Shown here: positions 52,501 to 61,322 of the stretch, piece by piece
Position numbering within the stretch: position 1 is the stretch's first letter
How the letters are laid out: every line of letters begins with the position of its first letter
From: Haloactinospora alba
GTDB lineage: Bacteria > Actinomycetota > Actinomycetes > Streptosporangiales > Streptosporangiaceae
Direction: 5' to 3'
Assembly: GCF_006717075.1 (NCBI RefSeq)
Contig: NZ_VFQC01000001.1
Location: 558,001-622,000 of the forward strand
DNA: 64,000 nucleotides
Made by a program: the position numbers and the translations under genes
The notes under the pieces: model-generated
Databases searched by the model: none
What the model saw: only the letters and a program-made list of their open reading frames with translations
What the model was told of the DNA's origin: nothing

Positions 52501-53013
52501 ATGCGTCTCGTCGTCGGCCGGATCGGCCGACCGCACGGTGTCCGTGGTGAGGTCACCATCGACGTGCGGACCGACGACCCCGGTGTGCGCTTCGCAGCCG
52601 GCGCCACGCTGCTGACCGACCCGGACAGCGCCGGACCACTCACCGTCACCTCGTCCCGTAACCACGGGGACCGCCTGCTCGTCCGGTTCTCCGGGGTGAA
52701 GGACCGCGACGGCGCGGAGGCGCTGCGCGGCACGAACCTGCTCGTGGACTCACAGGACCTCGCACCCACCGGTGACCCGGACCAGTTCCACGACCACGAG
52801 CTGCGCGGACTGCGAGTGGAGACCAGCGGGGGAGAGGACGTCGGCGTCGTCAGCGACGTGCTGCACCACGCGCAGGACCTCCTGGTGATCGAGGACGACG
52901 CCGGAACACAACGGCTGGTCCCGTTCGTGGCCGCCCTGGTGCCCGAGGTGGACACGGCCAACGGCCGCATGACCATCGACCCGCCGCCGGGTCTGCTCGA
53001 CCTGGAGAGCTGA
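52501..53013 (+). CDS. rimM: ribosome maturation factor RimM
   Basis: A 170-residue RimM: VVGRIGRPHGVRGEVTIDVRTDDP is the N-terminal RimM motif, followed by the PRC barrel with LRGLRVETSGGEDVGVVSDVLHHAQDLLVIE and VPFVAALVPEVDTANGRMTIDPPPGLLDLE. It helps process the 16S head with S19. The ATG is preceded by GGAGGAG. Confidence 0.94.
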   Translation: MRLVVGRIGRPHGVRGEVTIDVRTDDPGVRFAAGATLLTDPDSAGPLTVTSSRNHGDRLLVRFSGVKDRDGAEALRGTNLLVDSQDLAPTGDPDQFHDHELRGLRVETSGGEDVGVVSDVLHHAQDLLVIEDDAGTQRLVPFVAALVPEVDTANGRMTIDPPPGLLDLES

Positions 53014-53104
53014 CCGGGCCGAGCGCCCGCACCCGGGAACGGCCCCGGCCACACCCACCGCTCCGGCCGCGGGAACACCATGTCCGAGACACGCCGGGAG
53101 CCCC

Positions 53105-53905
53105 ATGCGTATCGACATCATCACCATCTTTCCCGACTACTTCGCTCCTCTCGACCTCTCCCTGCTGGGGAAGGCACGCGAGTCGGGGATCCTCGACATC
53201 CGGCTGCACGACCTGCGCACCTGGACCCACGACCGGCACAACACCGTCGACGACACCCCCTGCGGGGGCGGTCCCGGCATGGTGATGAAGCCCGAGCCGT
53301 GGGGGGAGGCCCTGGACGCCGTCACCGGCGACGCGCCAGCGGGGGCGGAGGAGGCCACCCCCCGGCTGATCCTGCCGACCCCCAGCGGTGCCGGCTTCAC
53401 CCAGAAACACGCGGAGCGACTCTCCGGCGAACCGTGGCTGGTCTTCGCCTGCGGGCGCTACGAGGGTATCGACGCCCGGGTGGCCGAGGAGGCCGCGCGG
53501 CACATGCCGGTGGAGGAACTCAGCATCGGTGACTACGTCCTGGCGGGCGGCGAGTCGGCGACCCTCGTCATGGTGGAGACGGTCTCCCGCCTCCTTCCCG
53601 GGGTACTCGGCAACACCGCCTCCGCCCAGGAGGACTCCTTCGCCAGCGGGGGTATGGACAGCCTGCTGGAGGGGCCGGTGTACACCCGCCCGACGAGCTG
53701 GCGCGGGCACGACGTCCCGCCCGTGCTGCTCTCCGGCGACCACGGGGCGGTGGAACGCTGGCGACGTGACGAATCACTCCGAAAAACGGCGCGCAACCGC
53801 CCCGAACTCCTCCGTGCGGCCCCTGAGGGGGAGTTCGGACGGCGTGACCAGGAAGTCCTGGACGAGCTCCGGTTACAGGGCGGTGGAGAATCTATGGCAG
53901 ACTAG
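53105..53905 (+). CDS. trmD: tRNA (guanine37-N1)-methyltransferase
   Basis: A 266-residue TrmD of the SPOUT class, methylating G37 in tRNAs: IDIITIFPDYF, HDLRTWTHDRHNTVDDTPCGGGPGMVM, FACGRYEGIDARV and the knot SIGDYVLAGGESA. The C-terminal domain has SWRGHDVPPVLLSGDH. Length is normal. It lies 91 bp after rimM in the usual cluster. Confidence 0.95.
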   Translation: MRIDIITIFPDYFAPLDLSLLGKARESGILDIRLHDLRTWTHDRHNTVDDTPCGGGPGMVMKPEPWGEALDAVTGDAPAGAEEATPRLILPTPSGAGFTQKHAERLSGEPWLVFACGRYEGIDARVAEEAARHMPVEELSIGDYVLAGGESATLVMVETVSRLLPGVLGNTASAQEDSFASGGMDSLLEGPVYTRPTSWRGHDVPPVLLSGDHGAVERWRRDESLRKTARNRPELLRAAPEGEFGRRDQEVLDELRLQGGGESMAD

Positions 53906-54068
53906 ATGAGTTGCCCCTGTATGTGGGGCGCGGCCGTTCGCCGCCCAAGGCAACCACGCCGGCCGCGACGAACTCCACCGGGGGCACAGTTTCGACCCGA
54001 GCAGCAGATCCGCCCGCGCGAACCGCATGTCCGTCGCCGCGGCGCGCAATCGATGAGGAACCGCTGAG

Positions 54069-54413
<345 letters not shown>

Positions 54414-54486
54414 AACCCGCGCACGCGCCTACAGTGAGGCGTTTTTCCCGGCGCGATCGGGCGCTCTCGGATAGGCTTCGGTTCCG

Positions 54487-55404
54487 ATGAGCACTGACGA
54501 ACCGGAGCCCGGGGCGGCTGGGCAGGTTTCCGGCGGCCCGTACCGGCCCGAGGAGAGCACCCCGGCTGAGAACAGTGGCTCCCCCATGCGTGAGCATGAG
54601 GGAGCCGCACCTGTATCCGGCGCCGGTCGTCCGGAGGACAGGTCGGCAGGTGGCCAGGCCGAGGCAGGGGAGAGTGTGGGCCCAACGATGAACGCGAAGA
54701 AAGAAGCGTCGAACGCGAAGTCCGGTTCCTTCTGGAAGGAACTTCCCGTCCTGGTCGTGATCGCCCTCGTTCTGGCGTTCGTCATCAAGACGTGGGTGGC
54801 CCAGGCGTTCTACATCCCCTCGCAGTCCATGGAGAACACCCTGCTCGTCGGGGACCGCGTGCTCGTCAACAAACTCGTGTACCAGGTGCGCGACATCGAA
54901 CGCGGCGAGGTCGTGGTGTTCAACGGGAGCTCCTCGTGGGACGAGGAGAACACCGTCACCGTCGAGGAACCGAGCAACCCCATCGCCAAGGGCTTCACCT
55001 GGGTGGGCCAGCAGTTGGGCGTGCACCCCACCGGTAAGGACTACATCAAACGCGTCGTCGGCCTCCCCGGGGACACCGTGGAATGCTGCGACGCGGAGAA
55101 CCGGGTGCTGGTGAACGGCGAGCCGCTGACCGAGCCCTACCTGTACCCGGGAAGCCAGAGCACCCACGCCGAGTTCGGACCGGTCGAGGTTCCCGAGGGG
55201 CGGCTGTGGGTCATGGGCGACCACCGCGAGATCTCCCAGGACTCCCGGATGCACCAGAACGACCCCGGGGGCGGAGCCATCGCGAAGGAGGACGTCGTCG
55301 GGCGCGCGTTCGTCCTCGTCTGGCCGCTGGACCGCATCGACACGCTTCCCGTCCCGGAGACGTTCACCCCTCTCAACGAGGGGGAGGCCTCCGCCGCGCG
55401 GTAA
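54487..55404 (+). CDS. lepB: signal peptidase I
   Basis: A 305-residue S26 peptidase: a polar N-terminal region, one TM helix (ELPVLVVIALVLAFVIKTWV, about 85-104), the nucleophile Ser in IPSQSMENTL and the general-base Lys in YIKRVVGLPGDTV, then VMGDHREISQDSR. It cleaves secretory signal peptides outside the membrane. The first 67 residues are Gly/Pro/Glu-rich; an alternative ATG at 54688 would give a shorter form, and a strong hairpin lies between the two starts. Confidence 0.93.
   Translation: MSTDEPEPGAAGQVSGGPYRPEESTPAENSGSPMREHEGAAPVSGAGRPEDRSAGGQAEAGESVGPTMNAKKEASNAKSGSFWKELPVLVVIALVLAFVIKTWVAQAFYIPSQSMENTLLVGDRVLVNKLVYQVRDIERGEVVVFNGSSSWDEENTVTVEEPSNPIAKGFTWVGQQLGVHPTGKDYIKRVVGLPGDTVECCDAENRVLVNGEPLTEPYLYPGSQSTHAEFGPVEVPEGRLWVMGDHREISQDSRMHQNDPGGGAIAKEDVVGRAFVLVWPLDRIDTLPVPETFTPLNEGEASAAR
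54577..54606 (+). promoter_or_regulatory. hairpin inside the lepB 5' coding region
   Basis: Arms GGCTCCCCCATGC and GCATGAGGGAGCC pair at 12 of 13 positions around a GTGA loop. If lepB begins at 54688, this would be a terminator or attenuator after rplS; if it begins at 54487, it lies in codons 31-40. Confidence 0.4.
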
Positions 55405-55692
55405 CCAGCGGCGCCGCGCTGCATCCCCCGGGAAGAGCGGGCGCGACCGTGACCGAGAGCACCGGACGGCGTAGGATCCGGGAAGCGGGGACCGGAACCC
55501 CCTCCGGTAGGACGGGTGGCCGGGAAACCCCATCCGTGCGGCGGGGCAGCGGAGTTTCGTTGCCCGTCGCGGACGGTTGACACGTGCAGCATCCTGGTCT
55601 CATGGCGAGGGCTGCCGAGTGAACGACAAGAAAAGCCGAAAAAGGGGGCCGGGAGCTACGAGCCTGGCGGGAACGACGAGAGCGAGCGCGAG

Positions 55693-56025
55693 ATGAGTTC
55701 TGAAGAGCTGGAGAAGTACGAAGCCGAGATGGAGCTGCAGCTCTACCGCGAGTACCGCGACGTCATCGGCCTGTTCAGCTACGTGGTGGAGACCGAGCGC
55801 CGGTTCTACCTCACCAACCAGGTGGACTTGCAATCTCGCAGCACCGACAACGGCGAGATGTACTTCGAGGTCACCATGGAGGACGCCTGGGTGTGGGACA
55901 TGTACCGCCCGGCCAGGTTCGTGCGCAACGTGCGCGTGGTGACGTTCAAGGACGTCAACGTCGAGGAGATCACCAAGACCGACTTCGACGTTCCCGCTAC
56001 CGGGAGCCCGGGACCGTCCACCTAG
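55693..56025 (+). CDS. DUF2469 family protein
   Basis: A 110-residue protein: MSSEELEKYEAEMELQLYREYRDV, FSYVVETERRFYLTNQVDL, EVYF-like EMYFEVTMEDAWVWDMYRPARFV and VRVVTFKDVNVEEI, all typical of DUF2469 (e.g. mycobacterial Rv2901c). It is strongly conserved between lepB and yraN in actinobacteria, with function unknown. The ATG at 55693 matches homologues. Confidence 0.88.
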   Translation: MSSEELEKYEAEMELQLYREYRDVIGLFSYVVETERRFYLTNQVDLQSRSTDNGEMYFEVTMEDAWVWDMYRPARFVRNVRVVTFKDVNVEEITKTDFDVPATGSPGPST

Positions 56026-56132
56026 ACGTACGCTCCACCTCCGTCGCGCCCGGGTGTCCACTGCCGTCAGCGACGACACCTCACTACGGCGGATCCGCGG
56101 CACGGCGGGTACCGGGAAACACGGACCGGTAG

Positions 56133-56167
56133 TCGGGCTGGCCACCCGCGGCGGGTGGCCAGCCCGA
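56133..56167. terminator. terminator after the DUF2469 gene
   Basis: A perfect 17-bp inverted repeat (56133-56149 / 56151-56167) with a minimal loop, TCGGGCTGGCCACCCGC and its complement. It separates the rplS-lepB-DUF2469 genes from yraN. Confidence 0.8.
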
Positions 56168-56244
56168 CCTCTGTCCACAGCCACCCGGATCCGGATGGCG
56201 CCGCGGGGTTATGGCCGCGCATCGTGGAGCGCGGAGGTGACGTC

Positions 56245-56625
56245 ATGGTGGCCAGCCCACAGCACAACACCCGCCGCGGCCGAACCCTCGGACAGCGTGG
56301 GGAGCAACTCGCGGCGGCATACCTCGAACGGGTCGGGATGCGCGTCCTCGCGCGCAACTGGCAGTGCCACGCAGGGGAAATCGACATCCTCGCCCGCCAC
56401 GGCGGGAGACTCGTCGTCGTCGAGGTCAAGACCCGCAGCAGCCTGCGGTTCGGCACCCCGCTCGAGGCGGTGACCCCGGAGAAACGCCGGCGGCTGCGCC
56501 ACCTGAGCTGGCTGGCCGCGGCCCGGTACGGCGCGGCTGCCGGACGCACCCGGGTCGACGCCGTCTCGGTGCTGACCGGACCGGGCGGGCGGGTCTTCCT
56601 CCGGCACCACCGCAGGGTGGCGTAG
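56245..56625 (+). CDS. yraN: UPF0102 (YraN) endonuclease-fold protein
   Basis: A 126-residue Yra[51 protein letters not shown] has the nuclease-like E-x-D-x8-E-x-K residues of the Holliday-junction/restriction fold, then TRVDAVSVL. The function is unproved. The ATG follows GGAGGTG. It abuts yifB with no gap, in a three-gene unit yraN-yifB-dprA. Confidence 0.92.
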   Translation: MVASPQHNTRRGRTLGQRGEQLAAAYLERVGMRVLARNWQCHAGEIDILARHGGRLVVVEVKTRSSLRFGTPLEAVTPEKRRRLRHLSWLAAARYGAAAGRTRVDAVSVLTGPGGRVFLRHHRRVA

Positions 56626-58152
56626 ATGGGGCTGGCGCGTACCTACTGCATGGCCCTGCTCGGTGTGGACGGCCACCCGGTCGAGGTCGAGTCCCACCTG
56701 GGCGGCAGCACCCCCGGGCTGACCCTGGTCGGCCTACCGGACACCGCCCTCCGCGAAGCCCGGGACCGGATCCGCGCGGCCGTCCTCAACTCCGGGGAGC
56801 ACTGGCCCGAGGAACACATCACCGTGAGCCTCTCACCCGCCAGCCTGCCCAAGAGCGGCAGCGGGTTCGACCTCGCGATCGCCGCCGCCGTCCTGGCGGC
56901 GAACGGGGCGGTGCCGGTGGCGCGGGTGCACAACGCCGTGTTCGTGGCCGAACTCGGCCTGGACGGCCGCACCCGCGCGGTACACGGGATCCTCCCGTCC
57001 GTGCTGGCGGGGATGCGCCACGGTCACACCACGTTCGTCGTGGCGCGCGCCAACGCCGCGGAGGCGGCCCTCGTCCCCGGCGCCACGGTGGTCGCGGTCG
57101 ACTCGCTCACCGAACTGGTCGCCCGACTGCGCGGCGAACCGGTACCGGAGCACCTCCCCCTCGACGAGCCCGAACCCGCCGAGACCGCACCCTCCCAGTA
57201 CACTCCCGACCTCGTCGACGTCCTCGGACAACCGATCGCCCGGCGCGCTGTGGAGATCGCCGCGGCTGGCGGGCACCACCTGATGCTGCTCGGCCAGCCG
57301 GGAACCGGGAAAAGCCTCCTCGCGGAACGGCTGCCCGGCATCCTTCCCCCGCTCACCCGCTCCGAAGCCCTCGAGGTGACCACCGTCCACTCGGTGGCGG
57401 GGACCCTCCCCCAGGGAGGGCCGCTGATCTCCCGGCCGCCGTTCTGGGCACCGCACCACACCGCCACGCGCGCCGCCGTCATCGGCGGTGGCAGCACCCG
57501 ACTGCGGCCGGGGTGCGTCTCTTTAGCCCATCGCGGCGCCCTCTTCTTGGACGAGGCCCCCGAGTTCGGGCGCAGTGTCCTGGACTCGCTGCGCCAACCG
57601 CTGGAACGCGGGGAGGTCCTGGTCTCCCGCGCCGCGTCCACCGTGACGTTCCCCGCCCGCTTCCAACTCGTGCTGGCGGCGAACCCGTGCCCCTGCGGGA
57701 AATCCGGAAACGCCTGCACCTGCGGTTCCGTGCAGCGCCGCCGCTACCTCGCCCGGCTCTCCGGCCCCCTGCTCGACCGCGTCGACCTCAAGGTCGAACT
57801 GCAGCCGGTGGCCCACGCCGAACTCCTCGCGGACCGCACCCTCGCCGAGTCCTCGGCCACGGTCGCCGAACGGGTCGTCCAGGCGCGCGACCGCTGCGCG
57901 CGACGGCTGTCCGCCACCCCGTGGACGACCAACGCCGACGTGCCCGGGGCGGAACTGCGCCGGACGTTCCCCCCTCCCGAGGCCGCCGTCCGGATCCTCA
58001 CATCCGCGCTGGAGCGCGGCGAGATCAGCGCGCGCGGCGTGGACCGGGCGCTACGCATCTCCTGGACACTGGCGGACCTGGCGGGGCGGGAGCGTCCCAG
58101 CAGCGAGGACACCGCCTACGCCTACGCGCTGTGGTCGGGGCAGGCGCAGTGA
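56626..58152 (+). CDS. YifB/ComM-family Mg-chelatase-like AAA ATPase
   Basis: A 508-residue protein of the ComM family, which helps branch migration in natural transformation: N-terminal ChlI domain (HLGGSTPGLTLVGLPDTALREARDRIRAAVLNSG), Walker A GQPGTGKSLLAERLPG, HRGALFLDEAPEF (Walker B), NPCPCGKSGNACTC zinc-like cluster and arginine-finger region. The C-terminal Mg_chelatase_C domain begins near 400. The ATG follows directly on the yraN stop; dprA overlaps its own stop (GTGA). Confidence 0.94.
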   Translation: MGLARTYCMALLGVDGHPVEVESHLGGSTPGLTLVGLPDTALREARDRIRAAVLNSGEHWPEEHITVSLSPASLPKSGSGFDLAIAAAVLAANGAVPVARVHNAVFVAELGLDGRTRAVHGILPSVLAGMRHGHTTFVVARANAAEAALVPGATVVAVDSLTELVARLRGEPVPEHLPLDEPEPAETAPSQYTPDLVDVLGQPIARRAVEIAAAGGHHLMLLGQPGTGKSLLAERLPGILPPLTRSEALEVTTVHSVAGTLPQGGPLISRPPFWAPHHTATRAAVIGGGSTRLRPGCVSLAHRGALFLDEAPEFGRSVLDSLRQPLERGEVLVSRAASTVTFPARFQLVLAANPCPCGKSGNACTCGSVQRRRYLARLSGPLLDRVDLKVELQPVAHAELLADRTLAESSATVAERVVQARDRCARRLSATPWTTNADVPGAELRRTFPPPEAAVRILTSALERGEISARGVDRALRISWTLADLAGRERPSSEDTAYAYALWSGQAQ

Positions 58153-59051
58153 CCGCGCCGGAACCGCAACACGCGGACCCCGACGGTGACGCGGCCGCGC
58201 GTGCCTGCCTCACCGCGGTCGCCCCGCCGGGGAGCCCCCTCATGGGCGCACTGCTGGACGAGCACGACGCCCGCGAGGTGTGGGAGGCGCTCCGCTCGGG
58301 AAGCGCGCTCCCGCGGCTGTCCGGCAGTTCGGGCGAGGCGCGGCCCGGCCAGCGCGCGGCGCAGTGGAAACGCTGGCAGGACCGCGCCCGGGCCCTCGAC
58401 GCCGATGCGCTGCTGTCCGACACGGCGGAGCTGGGCGGGCGGGTCGTCGCCCCCGGCAGCCCGGAGTGGCCCACCCAGCTCGACATGCTCGCCGGACACC
58501 GCCCCTACGCCCTCTGGGTGCGCGGCGCACACGACCTGCGCAACGCCTGCCTGCGGGCGGTGTCGCTGGTGGGAGCCCGCGCCGCGTCCGGTTACGGGCT
58601 GCACGTCGCGGGGGAGCTGGCCCACACCCTGGCGCGGCGCGGCACGGCCACCGTCTCCGGCGGAGCGTACGGGATCGACGCCGCCGCCCACCGGGGCGCG
58701 CTGGCCGCGGGAGGGGCAACCGTCGTCGTGCTCGCCTGCGGTCTGGACGTGGGATACCCCAGCGGCCACGAGAACCTGTTCGCCGACGTCGCCGCCAACG
58801 GAACCCTTGTCACCGAGTACCCGCTGGGGAGCCGACCCAACCGGGGAGGGTTCCTCGTGCGCAACAGGGTCATCGCCGCACTGAGCCCCGGCACCGTCGT
58901 CGTGGAGGCGGGGCTGCGAAGCGGCGCGATGAACACCGCCCGACACGCCCACGAGCTGCACCGGGTGCTGATGGCGGTTCCCAAGCCCGTTCCCGGAGGG
59001 TCCGCTCCAGCTCCGGGCGGGGGCGTGCCGTTCACTCTGAACGTCGCGTAA
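58149..59051 (+). CDS. dprA: DNA-protecting protein DprA, C-terminally truncated
   Basis: A 300-residue DprA, loading RecA onto incoming single strands. The Rossmann-fold core is present: LVGARAASGYGLHVAGELA, VSGGAYGIDAAAHRGAL, GYPSGHENLF, FLVRNRVIAALSPGTVVVEAGLRSGAMNTAR and LHRVLMAVP. After residue 281 the usual continuation (GPVTS-x-GCH-LLRxGA-ALVTD and a winged-helix tail) is absent, replaced by KPVPGGSAPAPGGG and a stop. It looks cut off exactly where a foreign region begins. Activity is doubtful. Confidence 0.88.
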   Translation: MTAPEPQHADPDGDAAARACLTAVAPPGSPLMGALLDEHDAREVWEALRSGSALPRLSGSSGEARPGQRAAQWKRWQDRARALDADALLSDTAELGGRVVAPGSPEWPTQLDMLAGHRPYALWVRGAHDLRNACLRAVSLVGARAASGYGLHVAGELAHTLARRGTATVSGGAYGIDAAAHRGALAAGGATVVVLACGLDVGYPSGHENLFADVAANGTLVTEYPLGSRPNRGGFLVRNRVIAALSPGTVVVEAGLRSGAMNTARHAHELHRVLMAVPKPVPGGSAPAPGGGVPFTLNVA

Positions 59052-59062
59052 CGGAGCGATTA

Positions 59063-59097
59063 CGACGGGGGCGCGGACCGGCGCCGTGCCCCCGTCG
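59063..59097 (+). terminator. hairpin after truncated dprA
   Basis: CGACGGGGGC (59063-59072) pairs with GCCCCCGTCG (59088-59097) with further CGG/CCG pairing inside, 11 bp past the dprA stop. The 150 bp beyond hold no gene. Confidence 0.65.
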
Positions 59098-59255
59098 CTT
59101 GTGCCCTGATGTGTACCGGGCTACCTACGCCGCAACCCGGACTTCCCTGGGCCGCAGGGGGATGACGGTGGGGACCGCCTACAGCGGCCAAGACACTCAG
59201 CAACCTATTTGGCCGGGGGGCGGTTGCACCACCGCTTGAGGGGCACCCTGAACGT

Positions 59256-59537
59256 ATGAGTGATGAGCACCGTACCGTCCCCTCTTGGGAGGCACGACAG
59301 CACTTCGCCAAGGTGGTTCGACGGGTTGTGGAGCGGGAGGAAGCCGTTTACGTCGCTGACGACGAATACTCAGAGCCGTACGTTGCTATTGTTCCCGTTG
59401 CTCTCGTGAGGCACTACGAGAGCCTCCTCGACCAGATGGAAGAACAGCTGTTGGAGGAGCGACTGGTCCGTCTAGAGACCGGTCGTAGCGAGACGCTCTC
59501 CGCCGACGAGGCGAAACAAGAACTTGGACTCGTGTAG
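59256..59537 (+). CDS. Phd/YefM-like antitoxin
   Basis: A 93-residue antitoxin of the Phd/YefM type: SWEARQHFAKVVRRVVEREEAVYVADD and YSEPYVAIVPVALVRHYES fit the DNA-binding N-terminus; the acidic Leu-rich C-terminus (LLDQMEEQLLEERLVRLE) should cap the toxin. ATG after GAGGGG. The toxin gene begins 6 bp downstream. Codon use is less GC-biased than in dprA. Confidence 0.85.
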   Translation: MSDEHRTVPSWEARQHFAKVVRRVVEREEAVYVADDEYSEPYVAIVPVALVRHYESLLDQMEEQLLEERLVRLETGRSETLSADEAKQELGLV

Positions 59538-59543
59538 GCCGCC

Positions 59544-59819
59544 ATGGACGGGTACCGCATCGAGTACGACAGAGCAGCCATCAGGGATCTTGCGGGAATC
59601 TCTGAGCAGCGCGTGCGGCAAGCAGTGAGCGACGCCATAGACCGTCTGGCCCGAGAGCCGCGCCCCGATAGGTGTTGCAAAATGCAGGGCCGCAGCAACG
59701 CGTGGCGCATCCCTGTCAGAACGGTTGGGGGGCCGTACCGGGTGATCTACACGGTCGATGACGCCGAGCGGCGGGTCGTGATTATGATCGTCGGACACCG
59801 CAGGCAAGTGTACCGGTGA
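59544..59819 (+). CDS. RelE/ParE-superfamily toxin
   Basis: A 91-residue toxin: YRIEYDRAAIRDLAGISEQ (helix-turn), CCKMQGRSNAWRIPVRTVGGPYRVIYTVDDAERRVVIMIVGHRRQVYR ends with the usual basic HRRxVYR motif. RelE homologues cleave ribosomal mRNA, ParE ones attack gyrase; the sequence does not settle which. It is the second gene of a standard TA operon. Two adjacent Cys (CC) are unusual. Confidence 0.87.
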   Translation: MDGYRIEYDRAAIRDLAGISEQRVRQAVSDAIDRLAREPRPDRCCKMQGRSNAWRIPVRTVGGPYRVIYTVDDAERRVVIMIVGHRRQVYR

Positions 59820-59843
59820 GGCCCCGCCAGCTGGCTCGCGCAG

Positions 59844-60557
59844 CTACGAGGAGCCGTCCCCCCGAGACTTGGGTGGCCCCTGCTCGCCGCCCTGGTCATT
59901 GAGGACCACCCGCAGCGGCTTCTTTGGGCTCGGGAGCTTCTCCTCAATCTTTTCGATCGCCTTGCGGACGTAGTGCAAGTTGCCCTCAGGCGCGTCGCGA
60001 GTTTCGCGGAAGTCGGCGAGGTCGAGGTCGTAGGTCAGTGGCCCGACCGGGCCGTATGGCCCTTCAGCCTCGATCGTGATCGTGTGGAGCTGCGGGACGT
60101 CCTCCTCCACGATCTTACGGCCAATGCCGATAAACCAGACAAGCCTGTGGCCAGGACCGAGCGACTTGATGCCCTCGCGCAGTCGCCGCTGTGCGGCTTC
60201 TCCCTTCGCGGAGGAACTGTTGTCACTCGGCAGTGGTGGGTCGATGGTGGCGCGGATGTTGTGCGCGAACGTCGGCCCCGAGTTACCAAGGAGCAGGTTA
60301 AACGCCGACCCCTGCGCCTCATCCGCGCGCACGTCCACCCAGACGTAGGGCTGGGCGGCGTCCCTGGCTATCTGGCGCTGAAGTTTGGTTTGCTCATTCG
60401 CTGCGTCGGCCGCCCGCTCCTGGTGCCCGGTCTGCTTTCTGACGGCTTTGGCCTGGACTCCGGTGAAGATTGCCGACACGATGGACACGAGGGCGGCGGC
60501 CCAAGCGCCCCCTGCGGCGGCAAACGAAGCCAGTACTTCCGATTGCATTTCCCACAT
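59844..60557 (-). CDS. membrane-anchored hypothetical protein
   Basis: A 237-residue protein I do not recognise. One N-terminal TM helix (ASFAAAGGAWAAALVSIVSAIFTGVQA, about 8-34), a coiled-coil linker (ADAANEQTKLQRQIARDAAQ) and a beta-rich domain (PYVWVDVRADEAQGSAFNLLLGNSGPTFAHNIRATIDPPL) resembling ones found in many actinomycete accessory genes. It opposes the RelE toxin tail to tail, 24 bp away. No nuclease or enzymatic motif is visible. Confidence 0.65.
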   Translation of the reverse strand: MWEMQSEVLASFAAAGGAWAAALVSIVSAIFTGVQAKAVRKQTGHQERAADAANEQTKLQRQIARDAAQPYVWVDVRADEAQGSAFNLLLGNSGPTFAHNIRATIDPPLPSDNSSSAKGEAAQRRLREGIKSLGPGHRLVWFIGIGRKIVEEDVPQLHTITIEAEGPYGPVGPLTYDLDLADFRETRDAPEGNLHYVRKAIEKIEEKLPSPKKPLRVVLNDQGGEQGPPKSRGDGSS

Positions 60558-60660
60558 GCACCGATGGTCCCAGCCGTCACGGGCACGCGCCCCCGCTTTG
60601 CCCCGATTGGTTCGGCGTTCTCCCGACACGCGCCCACCAGGTGCGCTAGGGTCGGTCGAC

Positions 60661-60948
60661 ATGACGTCACCTGACAACGAACGACAACAGTGCGCCAGCT
60701 TTTGGGGGCTGGTGCCAGACGGCGAGACAACGTGGCGCGTCGAGACCACCGGGTGCGACAGCGAGACCAGCCGCACGTGGGCGCCCGGCCACGATGGCAA
60801 GCTCAAAGGCCACTTGATTCGGTGGGGCGTGGCCGGGTGCTGGGTGTTCAAAACCAGTGGCGGCGTGGTCACCGGCCAGGGGGCCGCCCAGTGGGGTCGC
60901 CAGCTCGGCTGGCCCGACGTGGCCGAGCGGATCGACCCGCAGGACTAG
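60661..60948 (+). CDS. hypothetical small protein
   Basis: A 95-residue Trp- and Thr-rich protein (SFWGLVPDGETTWRVETTG, HLIRWGVAGCWVFKTSGG) with two Cys in the middle. I recognise no family. The ATG follows TAGGGT by 14 nt, so the leader is short. It runs tail to tail into a GntR gene, the stops overlapping by 4 bp. Confidence 0.55.
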   Translation: MTSPDNERQQCASFWGLVPDGETTWRVETTGCDSETSRTWAPGHDGKLKGHLIRWGVAGCWVFKTSGGVVTGQGAAQWGRQLGWPDVAERIDPQD

Positions 60949-61184
60949 CTTTCCGCTCCGGCTACGAACCGGCCCTTGCCGCGCCGGGTGACGATGCGGC
61001 CCTCGTCTTCGAGGATGGCCAACGCGGCCCGCACGGTGGGCCGTGACACCCCGAACTCCTCGATGAACTCGGCCTCAGGTGGGATACGGCGCCGAGGCGG
61101 GTACTCGCCCGACTCGATCCGGGCGCGCAGGATCGCCGCCACCTGATCGCGCAGGAACTCAGGACCGTCCAGGTCTATCGCCAT
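60945..61184 (-). CDS. short GntR-family regulator
   Basis: A 79-residue protein that is essentially a GntR winged helix (FLRDQVAAILRARIESGEYPPRRRIPPEAEFIEEFGVSRPTVRAALAILEDEGRIVTRRGKGRFV) with no effector domain. Short KorA-like GntR regulators occur on actinomycete integrative and plasmid elements. The ATG at 61184 is chosen; a GTG at 61214 would overlap the operator array. It should bind that array and also control the small genes beyond. Confidence 0.82.
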   Translation of the reverse strand: MAIDLDGPEFLRDQVAAILRARIESGEYPPRRRIPPEAEFIEEFGVSRPTVRAALAILEDEGRIVTRRGKGRFVAGAES

Positions 61185-61211
61185 ATAACAATAGTCGCTG
61201 ACCTGCGCTTT

Positions 61212-61251
61212 CACATGAGGTCACATGAGGTCATGTGTTGTCATGTATAAT
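61212..61251. promoter_or_regulatory. phased operator array with embedded promoter
   Basis: Half-sites ACATGA (61213 and 61223) and TCATGT (61231 and 61241) lie in a mirror arrangement, 10 bp apart within each orientation; CACATGAGGTCATGTG (61222-61237) is the central dyad. TATAAT (61246-61251) is a rare perfect -10 hexamer for the rightward genes. The spacing fits binding of a GntR dimer to one DNA face. Confidence 0.7.
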
Positions 61252-61322
61252 GGATAGAAAGGCCCCCGCGCCTGCAGCCACAGGCCGGGGGTGTGGCCAC
61301 CAGCTAATGAGGAGCTGATGAC

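Noticed and set aside
56364-59051. Long plus-strand open frame running through yraN and yifB into dprA
   Set aside because: It is the shadow frame of yraN/yifB; dprA similarity begins only at GTG 58149.
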